The position numbers and the translations under genes were made by a program. From Actinomycetota bacterium (GTDB lineage: Bacteria; Actinomycetota; Thermoleophilia; Miltoncostaeales; Miltoncostaeaceae), in the NCBI GenBank assembly GCA_005788075.1, contig SXZC01000151.1, forward strand, positions 1 to 6,407: a stretch of 6,407 bases of DNA, read 5' to 3'. Below are positions 1 through 5,643 of this stretch, piece after piece. Under the pieces are notes generated by a model, which was not told the DNA's origin, did not search any database, and saw only the letters and a list, made by a program, of their open reading frames with translations. Every line of letters starts with the position of its first letter. Position 1 is the first letter of the stretch.

Positions 1-342
1 GAAGGCGACATTGGTGAACACCTCGCCCACCTGGCCCACGTCGAAGGCATAGCCGCGCCGTGCGATGTCGAGGTACCACGTGGTGTCCCACGAGCCGAAG
101 AGGTTGAGGGCCTTCGGCACCGCCTGGTCGAGGCCGATCTCGGCGCGGCCGAACGACAGGCTGGCGATCACCCCGAGGCCCGTGACGAACAGGCGCGATG
201 CCAGCCAGGCCACCAGCGGCACGCCGAGCCAGGCCCACCACGGAAGATCGGTGAGTCGGTTGATCCATGCTGGCCGCGACGGGCCCGGCCCCGCGGACGC
301 GGAGGAGGGCGCCGGCGGCGGCGGCGCCGGCTGGCCGTTCAT
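1..342 (-). CDS. PIG-V-like integral membrane mannosyltransferase, N-terminal part (cut by window edge)
   Basis: Only the first 114 codons are present; the gene continues past the left edge. The start is ATG at 342, which overlaps the stop of the upstream gene (TGATG), so the two are probably translationally coupled. Visible features are a Pro/Ala/Ser-rich cytoplasmic tail (residues 1-25), a hydrophobic segment (about 35-63) fitting a first transmembrane helix, and then the motif WDTTWYLDIARRGY at 85-98. A W-D-x-x-W/F-Y-L-x-I-A-x-x-G-Y signature followed by '..VAF' is characteristic of the PIG-V / GT-C mannosyltransferase group. There the acidic residue sits in the first extracytoplasmic loop and the donor is a polyprenyl-phosphate sugar. 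By family knowledge it would add a mannose (or other sugar) to a lipid or protein acceptor at the membrane. The acceptor cannot be told from this fragment. A more general GT-C/PMT-like family is the main alternative. Family confidence rests on one motif plus topology. Confidence 0.75.
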   Translation of the reverse strand, partial: MNGQPAPPPPAPSSASAGPGPSRPAWINRLTDLPWWAWLGVPLVAWLASRLFVTGLGVIASLSFGRAEIGLDQAVPKALNLFGSWDTTWYLDIARRGYAFDVGQVGEVFTNVAF

Positions 343-1013
343 CAGCCGGTGACGATAGGCGACCGCCGGTCGGATCGCCGAACCGAGCCCGTGACCAATG
401 ACAGCATCCACCGGGGCGTGCTGCCGCGCGCGTAGGCGATGGCGGCATCCACCAGCGCCCCGGCGTCGTCGCGGTGCACCGGGTGCCCATGGCCCATCAG
501 CACGTGCCGGGCGGCGAACCCCTCGAGCATGCGCGGTGGGCGCAGGCGCATGAACGGATGCGGGCCGATCACCTGGTCGGGCCGCGACCGGAAGTAGGGC
601 GGCGTGCCCACGGCCTCGGCCACCACAAGGGCCTCGCGATCGGCCCACCAGAGCGCCGACTCATGCCAGCCGCGGCCGTCGCGCACCACCAGCACCTCGA
701 AGGGAGCGCCGGCGATCGCCTCATGGGGCGTGACCACCAGGGGCACGCCGAGGTCGGCGGACATCGAGGCGCAGTCGCGCCCGTGGCGGTCGAGCAGCTG
801 CAGCACGCCGGCCACGGGCGGCATGCCCGCGAGGCGATCGCGCAGATCGGGATGATCCACGGGGTCGACGAGCCAGGTGTGCTCCCCCGCCACGAGTGCA
901 TGGGACGCGCGTTGCATGAAGCCCGGGTCCGAGGCGATCCAGGTGACCATGTCGTCGGGACCCTCGGTGAAGGTGATGTCCATGCCGCAATGGTGCCGCA
1001 TGCGCCGGTGCAT
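342..1013 (-). CDS. Divergent metallo-beta-lactamase-fold-like protein with degenerate metal site
   Basis: A 223-residue soluble protein with no signal peptide or membrane segment. The layout follows a small MBL-fold hydrolase: an N-terminal strand pair ending in HTWLVDPVDHP (45-55), a loop DRHGRDC (75-81) where the HxHxDH metal motif would lie, a strand segment LWWADREALVVAEAVGT (121-137), and a C-terminal VLMGHGHPVH (171-180) like the 'GHG.p' end of MBL proteins. Compared with HxHxDH, only the second His (H77) is kept; the other positions are Asp, Arg and Asp. A classical two-metal site is therefore unlikely, and the substrate is unknown. The fold assignment is inference from motif order. 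The gene is the first of a two-gene unit: its TGA shares an A with the ATG of the mannosyltransferase gene. The start is uncertain. ATGs at 1013, 1001 and 983 are in frame with no clear Shine-Dalgarno; 983 (MDITFTEG) gives the most natural N-terminus, and I give the longest frame. Confidence 0.72.
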   Translation of the reverse strand: MHRRMRHHCGMDITFTEGPDDMVTWIASDPGFMQRASHALVAGEHTWLVDPVDHPDLRDRLAGMPPVAGVLQLLDRHGRDCASMSADLGVPLVVTPHEAIAGAPFEVLVVRDGRGWHESALWWADREALVVAEAVGTPPYFRSRPDQVIGPHPFMRLRPPRMLEGFAARHVLMGHGHPVHRDDAGALVDAAIAYARGSTPRWMLSLVTGSVRRSDRRSPIVTG

Positions 1014-1017
1014 CTGG

Positions 1018-1023
1018 GATAGT
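1018..1023. promoter_or_regulatory. Candidate shared -10 element between divergent genes
   Basis: The hexamer GATAGT is one of the few A/T-containing stretches between the divergent MBL-like and GH15 genes. On the plus strand it resembles TATAAT (A2, T3, A4 and T6 match) and ends 7 bases before GTG 1031, the spacing expected for a leaderless actinobacterial start. On the opposite strand the overlapping CACTAT (1024-1019) ends 5 bases before ATG 1013. No convincing -35 box is seen for either direction. A bidirectional core promoter is an inference from position only. Confidence 0.3.
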
Positions 1024-1030
1024 GGCGGCC

Positions 1031-2857
1031 GTGAACCCCGCCCGCTCCATCGAGGACCACGCCCTCATCGGCGACAAGCGCACATGTGCGCTGGTGGCCC
1101 GCGACGGGGCCATCGACTGGTTCTGCACGCCGCGGTTCGACGGGCCGGCGGTGTTCTGCTCGCTGCTGGGCACCGACGACAACGGCGAGTGGAGGGTCAC
1201 CCCGCAGTCGGGGGTGCGGTCGTCGTCGCGGCGCTACGTGGGCGAGACGCTCGTGCTCGAGACCACCCTCACGGCGGACGAGGGCACCGTGAAGGTGACC
1301 GACTTCATGTCGCCCGAGCCCACCGGTCCGTGCATCGTGCGCATCGTCGAGGGCGTCGATGGCGCCGTGCCGATGGAGTCCGTGGTGTCCGCGCGCTTCG
1401 AGTACGGCCGCACGCGCCCGTGGGTGCGCCACCTGCCCGAGGGCGCCGACCTCATCTGCGGGCCCGAGGCCATGCGGCTGGTGTCGCCCGTGCACCACGG
1501 GCGCGTGGAGGGCGACATGGTGGCGCGCTTCACGGTGAAGCCCGGCCAGCGGGTGGGCATGACGCTCAACCACCACGCCTCGCACCTGCCGGCGCCGGCC
1601 GGGCCCGATCCCGAGCACGCGCTCGCCGAGGCGCTGTCGTGGTGGGAGGGCTGGAGCTCGCGATGCCCATTCGAGGGCGAATGGCGCGAGCCGGTGGTGC
1701 GGTCGCTCATCACGCTGAAGGCGCTGTCCTATGCGCCCACCGGCGCGATCATCGCCGCGGCCACCACCTCGCTGCCCGAGCACCTGGGCGGCGTGCGCAA
1801 CTGGGACTACCGGTACGGCTGGCTGCGTGATGCGTCGTTCACCCTCTACGCACTCATGCTCGGCGGCTACACGCGCGAAGCCGTGGCATGGCGCGACTGG
1901 CTGCTGCGCGCCGTAGCCGGCGATCCCGAGGACATCCAGATCATGTACGGCGCGGCCGGCGAGCGGCGGCTCGCCGAGTGGGAGGTGCCATGGCTGCCCG
2001 GCTACGCGGGCTCGCGCCCCGTGCGCGTGGGCAACGCCGCGGTCGACCAGTTCCAGCTGGATGTGTACGGCGAGGTGATGGACTCCCTGCACGTGGCGCG
2101 GCGCATCGGCGTGGAGCCCGACCCCGACGCGTGGTCGCTCGAAACCGCGCTCATGAACGCCCTGGAGTCCCGCTGGCGCGAGCCCGACGAGGGCATCTGG
2201 GAGGTCCGCGGGCCGCGCCGGCACTTCACCCACTCGAAGATCATGGCGTGGGTGGCATTCGATCGCGCCATCCGCGCGGTGGAGGAGTCAGGCCTCGAGG
2301 GACCCACCGACCGGTGGAAGGCCATTCGACAGGAGATCCACGACGAGGTCTGCCGCGAGGGCTTCGACACCACCCTCGGATCGTTCGTGCAGGCCTACGA
2401 CGTGCCGCGCCTCGATGCCAGCCTGCTGATGATCCCGCTGGTGGGCTTCCTGCCCGCCAACGACCCCCGGGTGATCGGCACGATGGACGCCATACAGCGT
2501 GACCTCACCCGCGACGGCCTCGTGCTGCGCTACGCGGACGTCGGCAGCGAGGGCGTGGACGGTCTGCCGGCCGGCGAGGGCGCGTTTCTCCTCTGCACGT
2601 ACTGGCTGGTGGACAACCTCGCCATGGCGGGGCGCCACGACGAGGCCCGGGCGCTCTTCGAGCGCCTGCTCACCCTGCGCAATGACGTGGGCCTCATGGC
2701 CGAGCAGTGGGATCCGGTGTCGGGATGCATGCGGGGGAACTTCCCGCAGGCGTTCTCGCACGTGGGGCTCGTCAACTCGGCGTGGAACCTCGGCAACGAG
2801 GGCGGGGCCGCCGCGCGCTTCGCGCCGAACGGCGGGGCGGTCACCGCGCCGGCCTAG
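1031..2857 (+). CDS. Glycoside hydrolase family 15 protein (trehalase/glucoamylase-like)
   Basis: A 608-residue cytoplasmic enzyme of about the usual length for bacterial GH15. It opens with the family hallmark SIEDHALIGDKRTCALVARD (6-25) followed by GAIDWF, the start of the N-terminal beta-sandwich. The (alpha/alpha)6 catalytic barrel carries NWDYRYGWLRDAS (257-269), SRPVRVGNAAVDQFQLDVYG (328-347), the GIWEVRG segment with E391, and the GLMAEQWDP segment with E558. By alignment logic with characterised GH15 enzymes, E391 is the likely general acid and E558 the general base of an inverting hydrolysis of alpha-glucosidic bonds. Actinobacterial members of this type include trehalases and glucoamylases, and substrate cannot be decided from sequence here. 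No signal peptide is present. GTG 1031 is preferred over GTG 1022 because the latter falls inside the candidate -10 hexamer; neither has a Shine-Dalgarno. The gene ends in a TAG that overlaps the stop of the convergent nuclease gene. Confidence 0.93.
   Translation: MNPARSIEDHALIGDKRTCALVARDGAIDWFCTPRFDGPAVFCSLLGTDDNGEWRVTPQSGVRSSSRRYVGETLVLETTLTADEGTVKVTDFMSPEPTGPCIVRIVEGVDGAVPMESVVSARFEYGRTRPWVRHLPEGADLICGPEAMRLVSPVHHGRVEGDMVARFTVKPGQRVGMTLNHHASHLPAPAGPDPEHALAEALSWWEGWSSRCPFEGEWREPVVRSLITLKALSYAPTGAIIAAATTSLPEHLGGVRNWDYRYGWLRDASFTLYALMLGGYTREAVAWRDWLLRAVAGDPEDIQIMYGAAGERRLAEWEVPWLPGYAGSRPVRVGNAAVDQFQLDVYGEVMDSLHVARRIGVEPDPDAWSLETALMNALESRWREPDEGIWEVRGPRRHFTHSKIMAWVAFDRAIRAVEESGLEGPTDRWKAIRQEIHDEVCREGFDTTLGSFVQAYDVPRLDASLLMIPLVGFLPANDPRVIGTMDAIQRDLTRDGLVLRYADVGSEGVDGLPAGEGAFLLCTYWLVDNLAMAGRHDEARALFERLLTLRNDVGLMAEQWDPVSGCMRGNFPQAFSHVGLVNSAWNLGNEGGAAARFAPNGGAVTAPA
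2854..2857. other. Shared CTAG stop of two convergent genes
   Basis: CTAG is its own reverse complement. Plus-strand TAG at 2855-2857 ends the GH15 gene, and minus-strand TAG at 2856-2854 ends the thermonuclease gene. The two reading frames therefore overlap tail to tail by four bases, leaving no room for a terminator between them. Any terminator must lie inside the opposite coding sequence. Confidence 0.9.
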
Positions 2858-3648
2858 CGGCGCGAGCCCTCGCAGGCGATGCCGTCGCCGTCGCTGTCGA
2901 AGCGGTGGATGTCGGTGCCCACCACGCGGAACCTGCGCGCGGTGATGTCGGAGCAGTCGATGTCCGGCGGGGGCGACGGAATGCATGCGCCCGCGTAGTT
3001 GGGGTCGCAGCGGCCGGACGCCGACCCCGCGGCAGCGCCCGCGCCTGTGCCCGCGCCCGATGATGAGCCGCCGCCGTACTGGGGCTTCGTGGTGTCCCCG
3101 TTGCACGGCGGGCCCCACACCCCGAGTCGGCCCTTCTTCGCGCGCACCTCGGCGGCGAGGAACTGCCCCGCATACCGGAACGGGATCTGCCCGTAGACGT
3201 AGGTCTTCGCGAAGCCCGTGCGCACGAGGCGGTAGTTCACCGACCCGCGCGCGCCGCCGGCGCTGCCCACGTAGACGTAGCCCAGGAAGCGGTTGTACTT
3301 GTCGCGGGCGTCCTGCGTGGGGTCGCTCTCCACCCGGATGCGCGTGCCCGCGGGAAGCAGCCGGGCGGCCTCGGCCGATGCCGCAGGCCCGCCGCACTGC
3401 ACCGGGTAGCCCGGGCGCTTGGTCTCGGGCGTGTCGATGCCGATGAGCCGCATGGTGTTCTCGAAGCCGCGCGACTGGAACTTGATGGTGTCGCCGTCCA
3501 CCACCCTGGTGACGGTGCCCTGCAGCACCACGGGCCCCGCGGCCGCGGCACCCGGGGCCGCGACAGCAAGCACCGCGGCGGCGGCGATTCCAGCCCTGGT
3601 GACTGTCACCTGGTGACGAAGGCGTCGCAAATGACGTGACATTGTCAT
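2854..3648 (-). CDS. Secreted thermonuclease (SNase family) with C-terminal Excalibur calcium-binding domain
   Basis: A 264-residue protein. Residues 1-37 form a signal peptide: a basic Arg/His-rich n-region, an Ala/Val hydrophobic core and an AAA-A cleavage zone. The staphylococcal-nuclease domain (about 40-180) contains VVDGDT (49-54), MRLIGIDTPE (66-75) and DKYNRFLGYVYV (116-127). By correspondence with S. aureus nuclease, D51, D53, D72 and T73 are in the calcium site and R67, E75 and R120 are the catalytic Arg/Glu/Arg, so all key residues are intact. A Gly/Ala/Ser linker (192-212) leads to an Excalibur-type tail (214-260) with CDPNYAGACIP and DSDGDGIACE. The mature protein has six cysteines (85, 182, 214, 222, 232, 259), compatible with disulfides outside the cell. 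Expected role: calcium-dependent extracellular degradation of DNA/RNA. ATG 3648 gives MTMSRHL; ATG 3642 is an equally possible start. Neither has a Shine-Dalgarno. Transcribed divergently from nhaA. Confidence 0.93.
   Translation of the reverse strand: MTMSRHLRRLRHQVTVTRAGIAAAAVLAVAAPGAAAAGPVVLQGTVTRVVDGDTIKFQSRGFENTMRLIGIDTPETKRPGYPVQCGGPAASAEAARLLPAGTRIRVESDPTQDARDKYNRFLGYVYVGSAGGARGSVNYRLVRTGFAKTYVYGQIPFRYAGQFLAAEVRAKKGRLGVWGPPCNGDTTKPQYGGGSSSGAGTGAGAAAGSASGRCDPNYAGACIPSPPPDIDCSDITARRFRVVGTDIHRFDSDGDGIACEGSRR
3598..3617. repeat. Alternating inverted repeats of GGTGAC
   Basis: The sequence reads GGTGAC-T-GTCACC-T-GGTGAC, that is, two overlapping perfect 13-base palindromes with single-T centres. 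It lies in codons 11-17 of the nuclease signal peptide (R-H-Q-V-T-V-T), so part of the regularity could come from the Val-Thr repeat. Spacing of successive arms is 7 bases. Confidence 0.6.
3637..3647. repeat. Palindrome TGACA-T-TGTCA over the nuclease start codon
   Basis: Perfect 5-base arms around one central base cover codons 1-4 of the nuclease gene and lie about 38-48 bases upstream of the nhaA start. The position suits an operator acting on the nuclease gene, or on both genes, but no cognate regulator is in the window and chance cannot be excluded. Confidence 0.4.
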
Positions 3649-3672
3649 GGAGGTGTATCAGGGGGGCACGGG

Positions 3673-3678
3673 TACCCT
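3673..3678 (+). promoter_or_regulatory. Candidate -10 element for leaderless nhaA transcript
   Basis: TACCCT fits the actinobacterial TANNNT -10 consensus and ends 6 bases before GTG 3685. There is no Shine-Dalgarno before that GTG, so transcription may start at the start codon itself. No -35 box at normal spacing is visible; TTGTCA at 3642-3647 resembles TTGACA but is 25 bases away. Confidence 0.4.
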
Positions 3679-3684
3679 CCTTAC

Positions 3685-4845
3685 GTGGGCCCGATCCGTT
3701 CGTTCATGGCGTGGGAGGCAGCGGGCGGCGCGGCGCTGCTTGCCGCGGCAGTGGCAGCACTCATCTGGGCGAACGCGGCGCCCGATGCCTATGCGACGTT
3801 CTGGGCCACCGAGGTGGCCGGGCATTCGCTCAGCGCCATCGTGAACGACGGACTGATGACGCTCTTCTTCCTGCTCATCGGCCTCGAGGTGAAGCGCGAG
3901 ATGGCGATCGGCGAACTCGCCGATCGCCGCGCGGCAATCGTGCCCTTCGCCGCGGCCCTGGGCGGCATGCTGCTGCCCGCCGGCATCTTCCTGCTCATCG
4001 CGGGCTCGACGCCGGCGGCGAACGGGTGGGGCATCCCGATGGCCACCGACGTGGCGTTCGCCCTCGCAGTGCTGGCGGCGCTGCGCTCGCGCGTGCCGCC
4101 GTCGCTCTGGGCCTTCCTGCTCGGCGTGGCGGTGATCGACGACATCGGCGCGATCATCGTGATCGCCGTGGCCTACTCGGGCGGCATCAGCGGCGCGTGG
4201 CTCGCCGCGGCGGTGGCGGCGCTCATCGCGTTCTGGCTGCTGATCCGGCTCGGCGTGCGGTGGGTACCGCTGTACGTGGCGCTGGGCATCGCGGCGTGGG
4301 CATTCACCGCGATGTCGGGGGTGCACGCCACCATTGCGGGCGTGGCGATCGGCCTGCTCATCCCGGCCACGCTCGCGGGGCGCACGCCTGATCAGGCCCC
4401 GCTCGCGCGCACCGTGCACCTGCTGCACCCGTGGTCGTCCTTCCTCGTGCTCCCCATCTTCGCCCTGGCCAATGCGGGGATCGTGTTCGCCGCCGGGGAG
4501 TTCGGCACCGAGGGGGCGGTGGCCGCGTCCGTGGGCGTGGCCGTCGGGCTGCTGGTGGGAAAGTCGATCGGCATCCCCCTCGGTGCGTGGATCGCCGTGC
4601 GCGCCGGCCTGGGACGCATGCCCTCGGGTGCCAACTGGACGCAGGTGGCGGGCGTCGGGATGGTGGCTGGCATCGGATTCACGGTGTCGCTCTTCATCAC
4701 CGACCTCGCCTTCGACGACCTCGCCCTGCAGGACGCCGCGCGGATCGGCGTGCTCGCGGGATCGGTGGTGGCCGCCATCGCCGGGGCCACCATCCTGTGG
4801 GCCGCATCCCGGCGGCGGGAGGCAGCGGGCGACAGACGCGCCTGA
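3685..4845 (+). CDS. nhaA: Na+/H+ antiporter NhaA
   Basis: A 386-residue, very hydrophobic protein, matching the roughly 390-residue length of NhaA. It imports protons in exchange for cytoplasmic Na+ (or Li+) across the inner membrane, supporting pH and salt homeostasis. Family signatures appear in order: WEAAGGAALLAAAVAALIWA (10-29), LFFLLIGLEVKRE (60-72), ATDVAFALAVLA (120-131), VIDDIGAI (150-157), SGVHATIAGV (211-220), LPIFALANAGI (256-266), VGKSIGI (291-297) and GIGFTVSLFI (329-338). By correspondence with E. coli NhaA, D122 matches D133, D152/D153 match the D163/D164 transport site, K293 matches K300 and H214 matches the pH-related H225. All key residues are kept. GTG 3685 gives the normal short cytoplasmic N-terminus, and the only nearby downstream Met (codon 8) would cut it. 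No C-terminal thioredoxin-like fusion is present, unlike some actinobacterial NhaA proteins. The stop lies within a 13-base tandem repeat. Confidence 0.96.
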   Translation: MGPIRSFMAWEAAGGAALLAAAVAALIWANAAPDAYATFWATEVAGHSLSAIVNDGLMTLFFLLIGLEVKREMAIGELADRRAAIVPFAAALGGMLLPAGIFLLIAGSTPAANGWGIPMATDVAFALAVLAALRSRVPPSLWAFLLGVAVIDDIGAIIVIAVAYSGGISGAWLAAAVAALIAFWLLIRLGVRWVPLYVALGIAAWAFTAMSGVHATIAGVAIGLLIPATLAGRTPDQAPLARTVHLLHPWSSFLVLPIFALANAGIVFAAGEFGTEGAVAASVGVAVGLLVGKSIGIPLGAWIAVRAGLGRMPSGANWTQVAGVGMVAGIGFTVSLFITDLAFDDLALQDAARIGVLAGSVVAAIAGATILWAASRRREAAGDRRA

Positions 4846-4861
4846 CCCACGCGCCTGACCC
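4836..4861. repeat. Perfect 13-base tandem duplication spanning the nhaA stop
   Basis: ACGCGCCTGACCC occurs at 4836-4848 and again immediately at 4849-4861. The first copy carries the nhaA TGA stop (4843-4845). The second copy lies wholly in the gap before the peptidase gene. It looks like a slippage-type duplication with no effect on the protein. Confidence 0.8.
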
Positions 4862-4889
4862 GCGCGACGGGGGTGCGATGCGACCACCC

Positions 4890-4908
4890 GCCGGGGGAAT
4901 CGCCCGGC
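4890..4908 (+). other. GC hairpin between nhaA and the peptidase gene
   Basis: GCCGGG (4890-4895) pairs with CCCGGC (4903-4908) around a 7-base loop. There is no following T-run, so it is not a classical intrinsic terminator. It could be a weak terminator, a 5' leader structure or chance in GC-rich DNA. It lies upstream of the ATG 4920 start and would be inside the gene if translation began at ATG 4878. Confidence 0.3.
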
Positions 4909-4919
4909 ATGCGGCGAAC

Positions 4920-5585
4920 ATGCGGCGCATGCGCCCCATCACCTGCCTGCGCCTCACCGTCATCGCCGCATCGGCGGCAGTCGCCTGCGCCCTTGCGCCC
5001 ACCGCCCTGGCGGGCTACACGTCGAGCATCACGCAGCTCACGCCCGCCGAGCGCAAGGCCATGACCCCGTCCGTGTGGCGCAAGGGCTGCCCGGTGGGGC
5101 TCGACGACCTGCGCGCCGTGCGCGTGAGCCACCGCACCTTCGGGGGTGGCGAGGCCACGGGCACCCTCGTGGTGCACGAGGACGTCGCGCCGGCCGTGGC
5201 GCGCATCTTCCGCAGCCTGTACCGCAGCGGCGTGCCCGTGAGGAAGATCGAGCCGATCGAGAAGTACAAGGGCAGCGACTTCGACTCGATCGAGGCCGAC
5301 AACACCTCGGCCTTTAACTGCCGCAAGGCCACGGGCAGCGGGCGGTGGAGCAACCACGCGTACGGCAAGGCGATCGACATCAACCCCATCGAGAACCCGT
5401 GGGTGGAGCCGGGCGGCGTGGTGTACCACACGGCCAGCCGCCCGTTCGTGAAGCGCACGCCACGCCCCGGCATGGCCGTGGAGGGCGGCGCGCTGGTGCG
5501 CGCGTTCGACCGCGAGGGCTGGAAGTGGGGCGGCCGCTGGTCGGGGACCAAGGACTACCAGCACTTCTCCGCCGACGGCGGCTAG
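4920..5585 (+). CDS. Secreted M15-family (M15_4, VanY-like) D-alanyl-D-alanine carboxypeptidase-like protein
   Basis: A 221-residue protein from the chosen start. Residues 1-31 form a signal peptide: an Arg-rich n-region, a hydrophobic core with ITCLRLTVIAASAAVACALA, and cleavage after ALA. The mature domain carries CPVGLDDLR (57-65), NTSAFNCR (128-135), WSNHAYGKAIDINP (143-156), REGWKWGG (198-205) and DYQHFS (212-217). By M15 family knowledge H146, D153 and H215 bind zinc and E199 is the catalytic base, so the site looks intact. C57 and C134 could form a disulfide. Expected role: zinc-dependent trimming of peptidoglycan stem peptides or related peptides in the wall; the exact substrate is unproven. 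Start choice: ATG 4920 gives a normal signal peptide n-region (4929 is equally possible). ATG 4878, after a G-rich stretch, would add 14 residues ahead of it. It follows nhaA on the same strand by 74 bases and may be co-transcribed, although the function is unrelated. Confidence 0.9.
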   Translation: MRRMRPITCLRLTVIAASAAVACALAPTALAGYTSSITQLTPAERKAMTPSVWRKGCPVGLDDLRAVRVSHRTFGGGEATGTLVVHEDVAPAVARIFRSLYRSGVPVRKIEPIEKYKGSDFDSIEADNTSAFNCRKATGSGRWSNHAYGKAIDINPIENPWVEPGGVVYHTASRPFVKRTPRPGMAVEGGALVRAFDREGWKWGGRWSGTKDYQHFSADGG

Positions 5586-5597
5586 GCGCTTGCAATA

Positions 5598-5619
5598 CTG
5601 CGCGTCCCGATGAGCGCAG
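5598..5619 (+). other. Hairpin in the gap upstream of the rhodanese gene
   Basis: CTGCGC (5598-5603) pairs with GCGCAG (5614-5619) around a 10-base loop, in the 58-base gap between the peptidase stop and the rhodanese start. No T-run follows. It could be a weak terminator of the peptidase transcript or a leader structure. AATACT (5594-5599), overlapping its left arm, is a poor -10 candidate without a -35. Confidence 0.25.
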
Positions 5620-5630
5620 GCGCCACGCCG

Positions 5631-5636
5631 AGGAGG
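5631..5636 (+). promoter_or_regulatory. Strong Shine-Dalgarno of the rhodanese gene
   Basis: AGGAGG lies 7 bases before ATG 5644. It fixes that start and is the only textbook ribosome binding site in the window, in contrast to the GH15, nuclease and nhaA starts. Confidence 0.85.
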
Positions 5637-5643
5637 CAGATAC

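Noticed and set aside
308..331. GGC-rich run with two copies of GGCGCCGGC
   Set aside because: It is explained by Pro/Ala codons of the mannosyltransferase N-terminal tail and is common low complexity in GC-rich genomes.
65..352. Plus-strand frame of 95 codons at the left edge
   Set aside because: It is antisense to the mannosyltransferase fragment, whose WDxxWYLxIAxxGY motif is clear on the minus strand.
569..2233. Long open minus-strand frame of 554 codons opposite the GH15 gene
   Set aside because: It is the complement of a clear GH15 gene, has a His/Arg/Gly/Pro-rich composition with no recognisable motif, and arises from GC-rich codon periodicity.
2288..3397. Open minus-strand frame of 369 codons across the GH15/nuclease junction
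   Set aside because: It is a shifted frame of the nuclease and an antisense frame of GH15, with low-complexity Arg/Gly/His content.
3675..3682. AAGGAGGG on the minus strand, resembling a Shine-Dalgarno
   Set aside because: It is more than 25 bases from the nuclease ATG, and the nearest GTG it could serve is in a frame that does not encode the nuclease.
3658..4887. Long open minus-strand frame of 409 codons opposite nhaA
   Set aside because: The composition is full of Arg, His, Gly, Asp and Glu with no domain, while the opposite strand encodes an intact NhaA with all key residues.
5619..5629. Small GGCG/CGCC hairpin before the rhodanese ribosome site
   Set aside because: A four-base stem with a three-base loop is expected by chance at this GC content.
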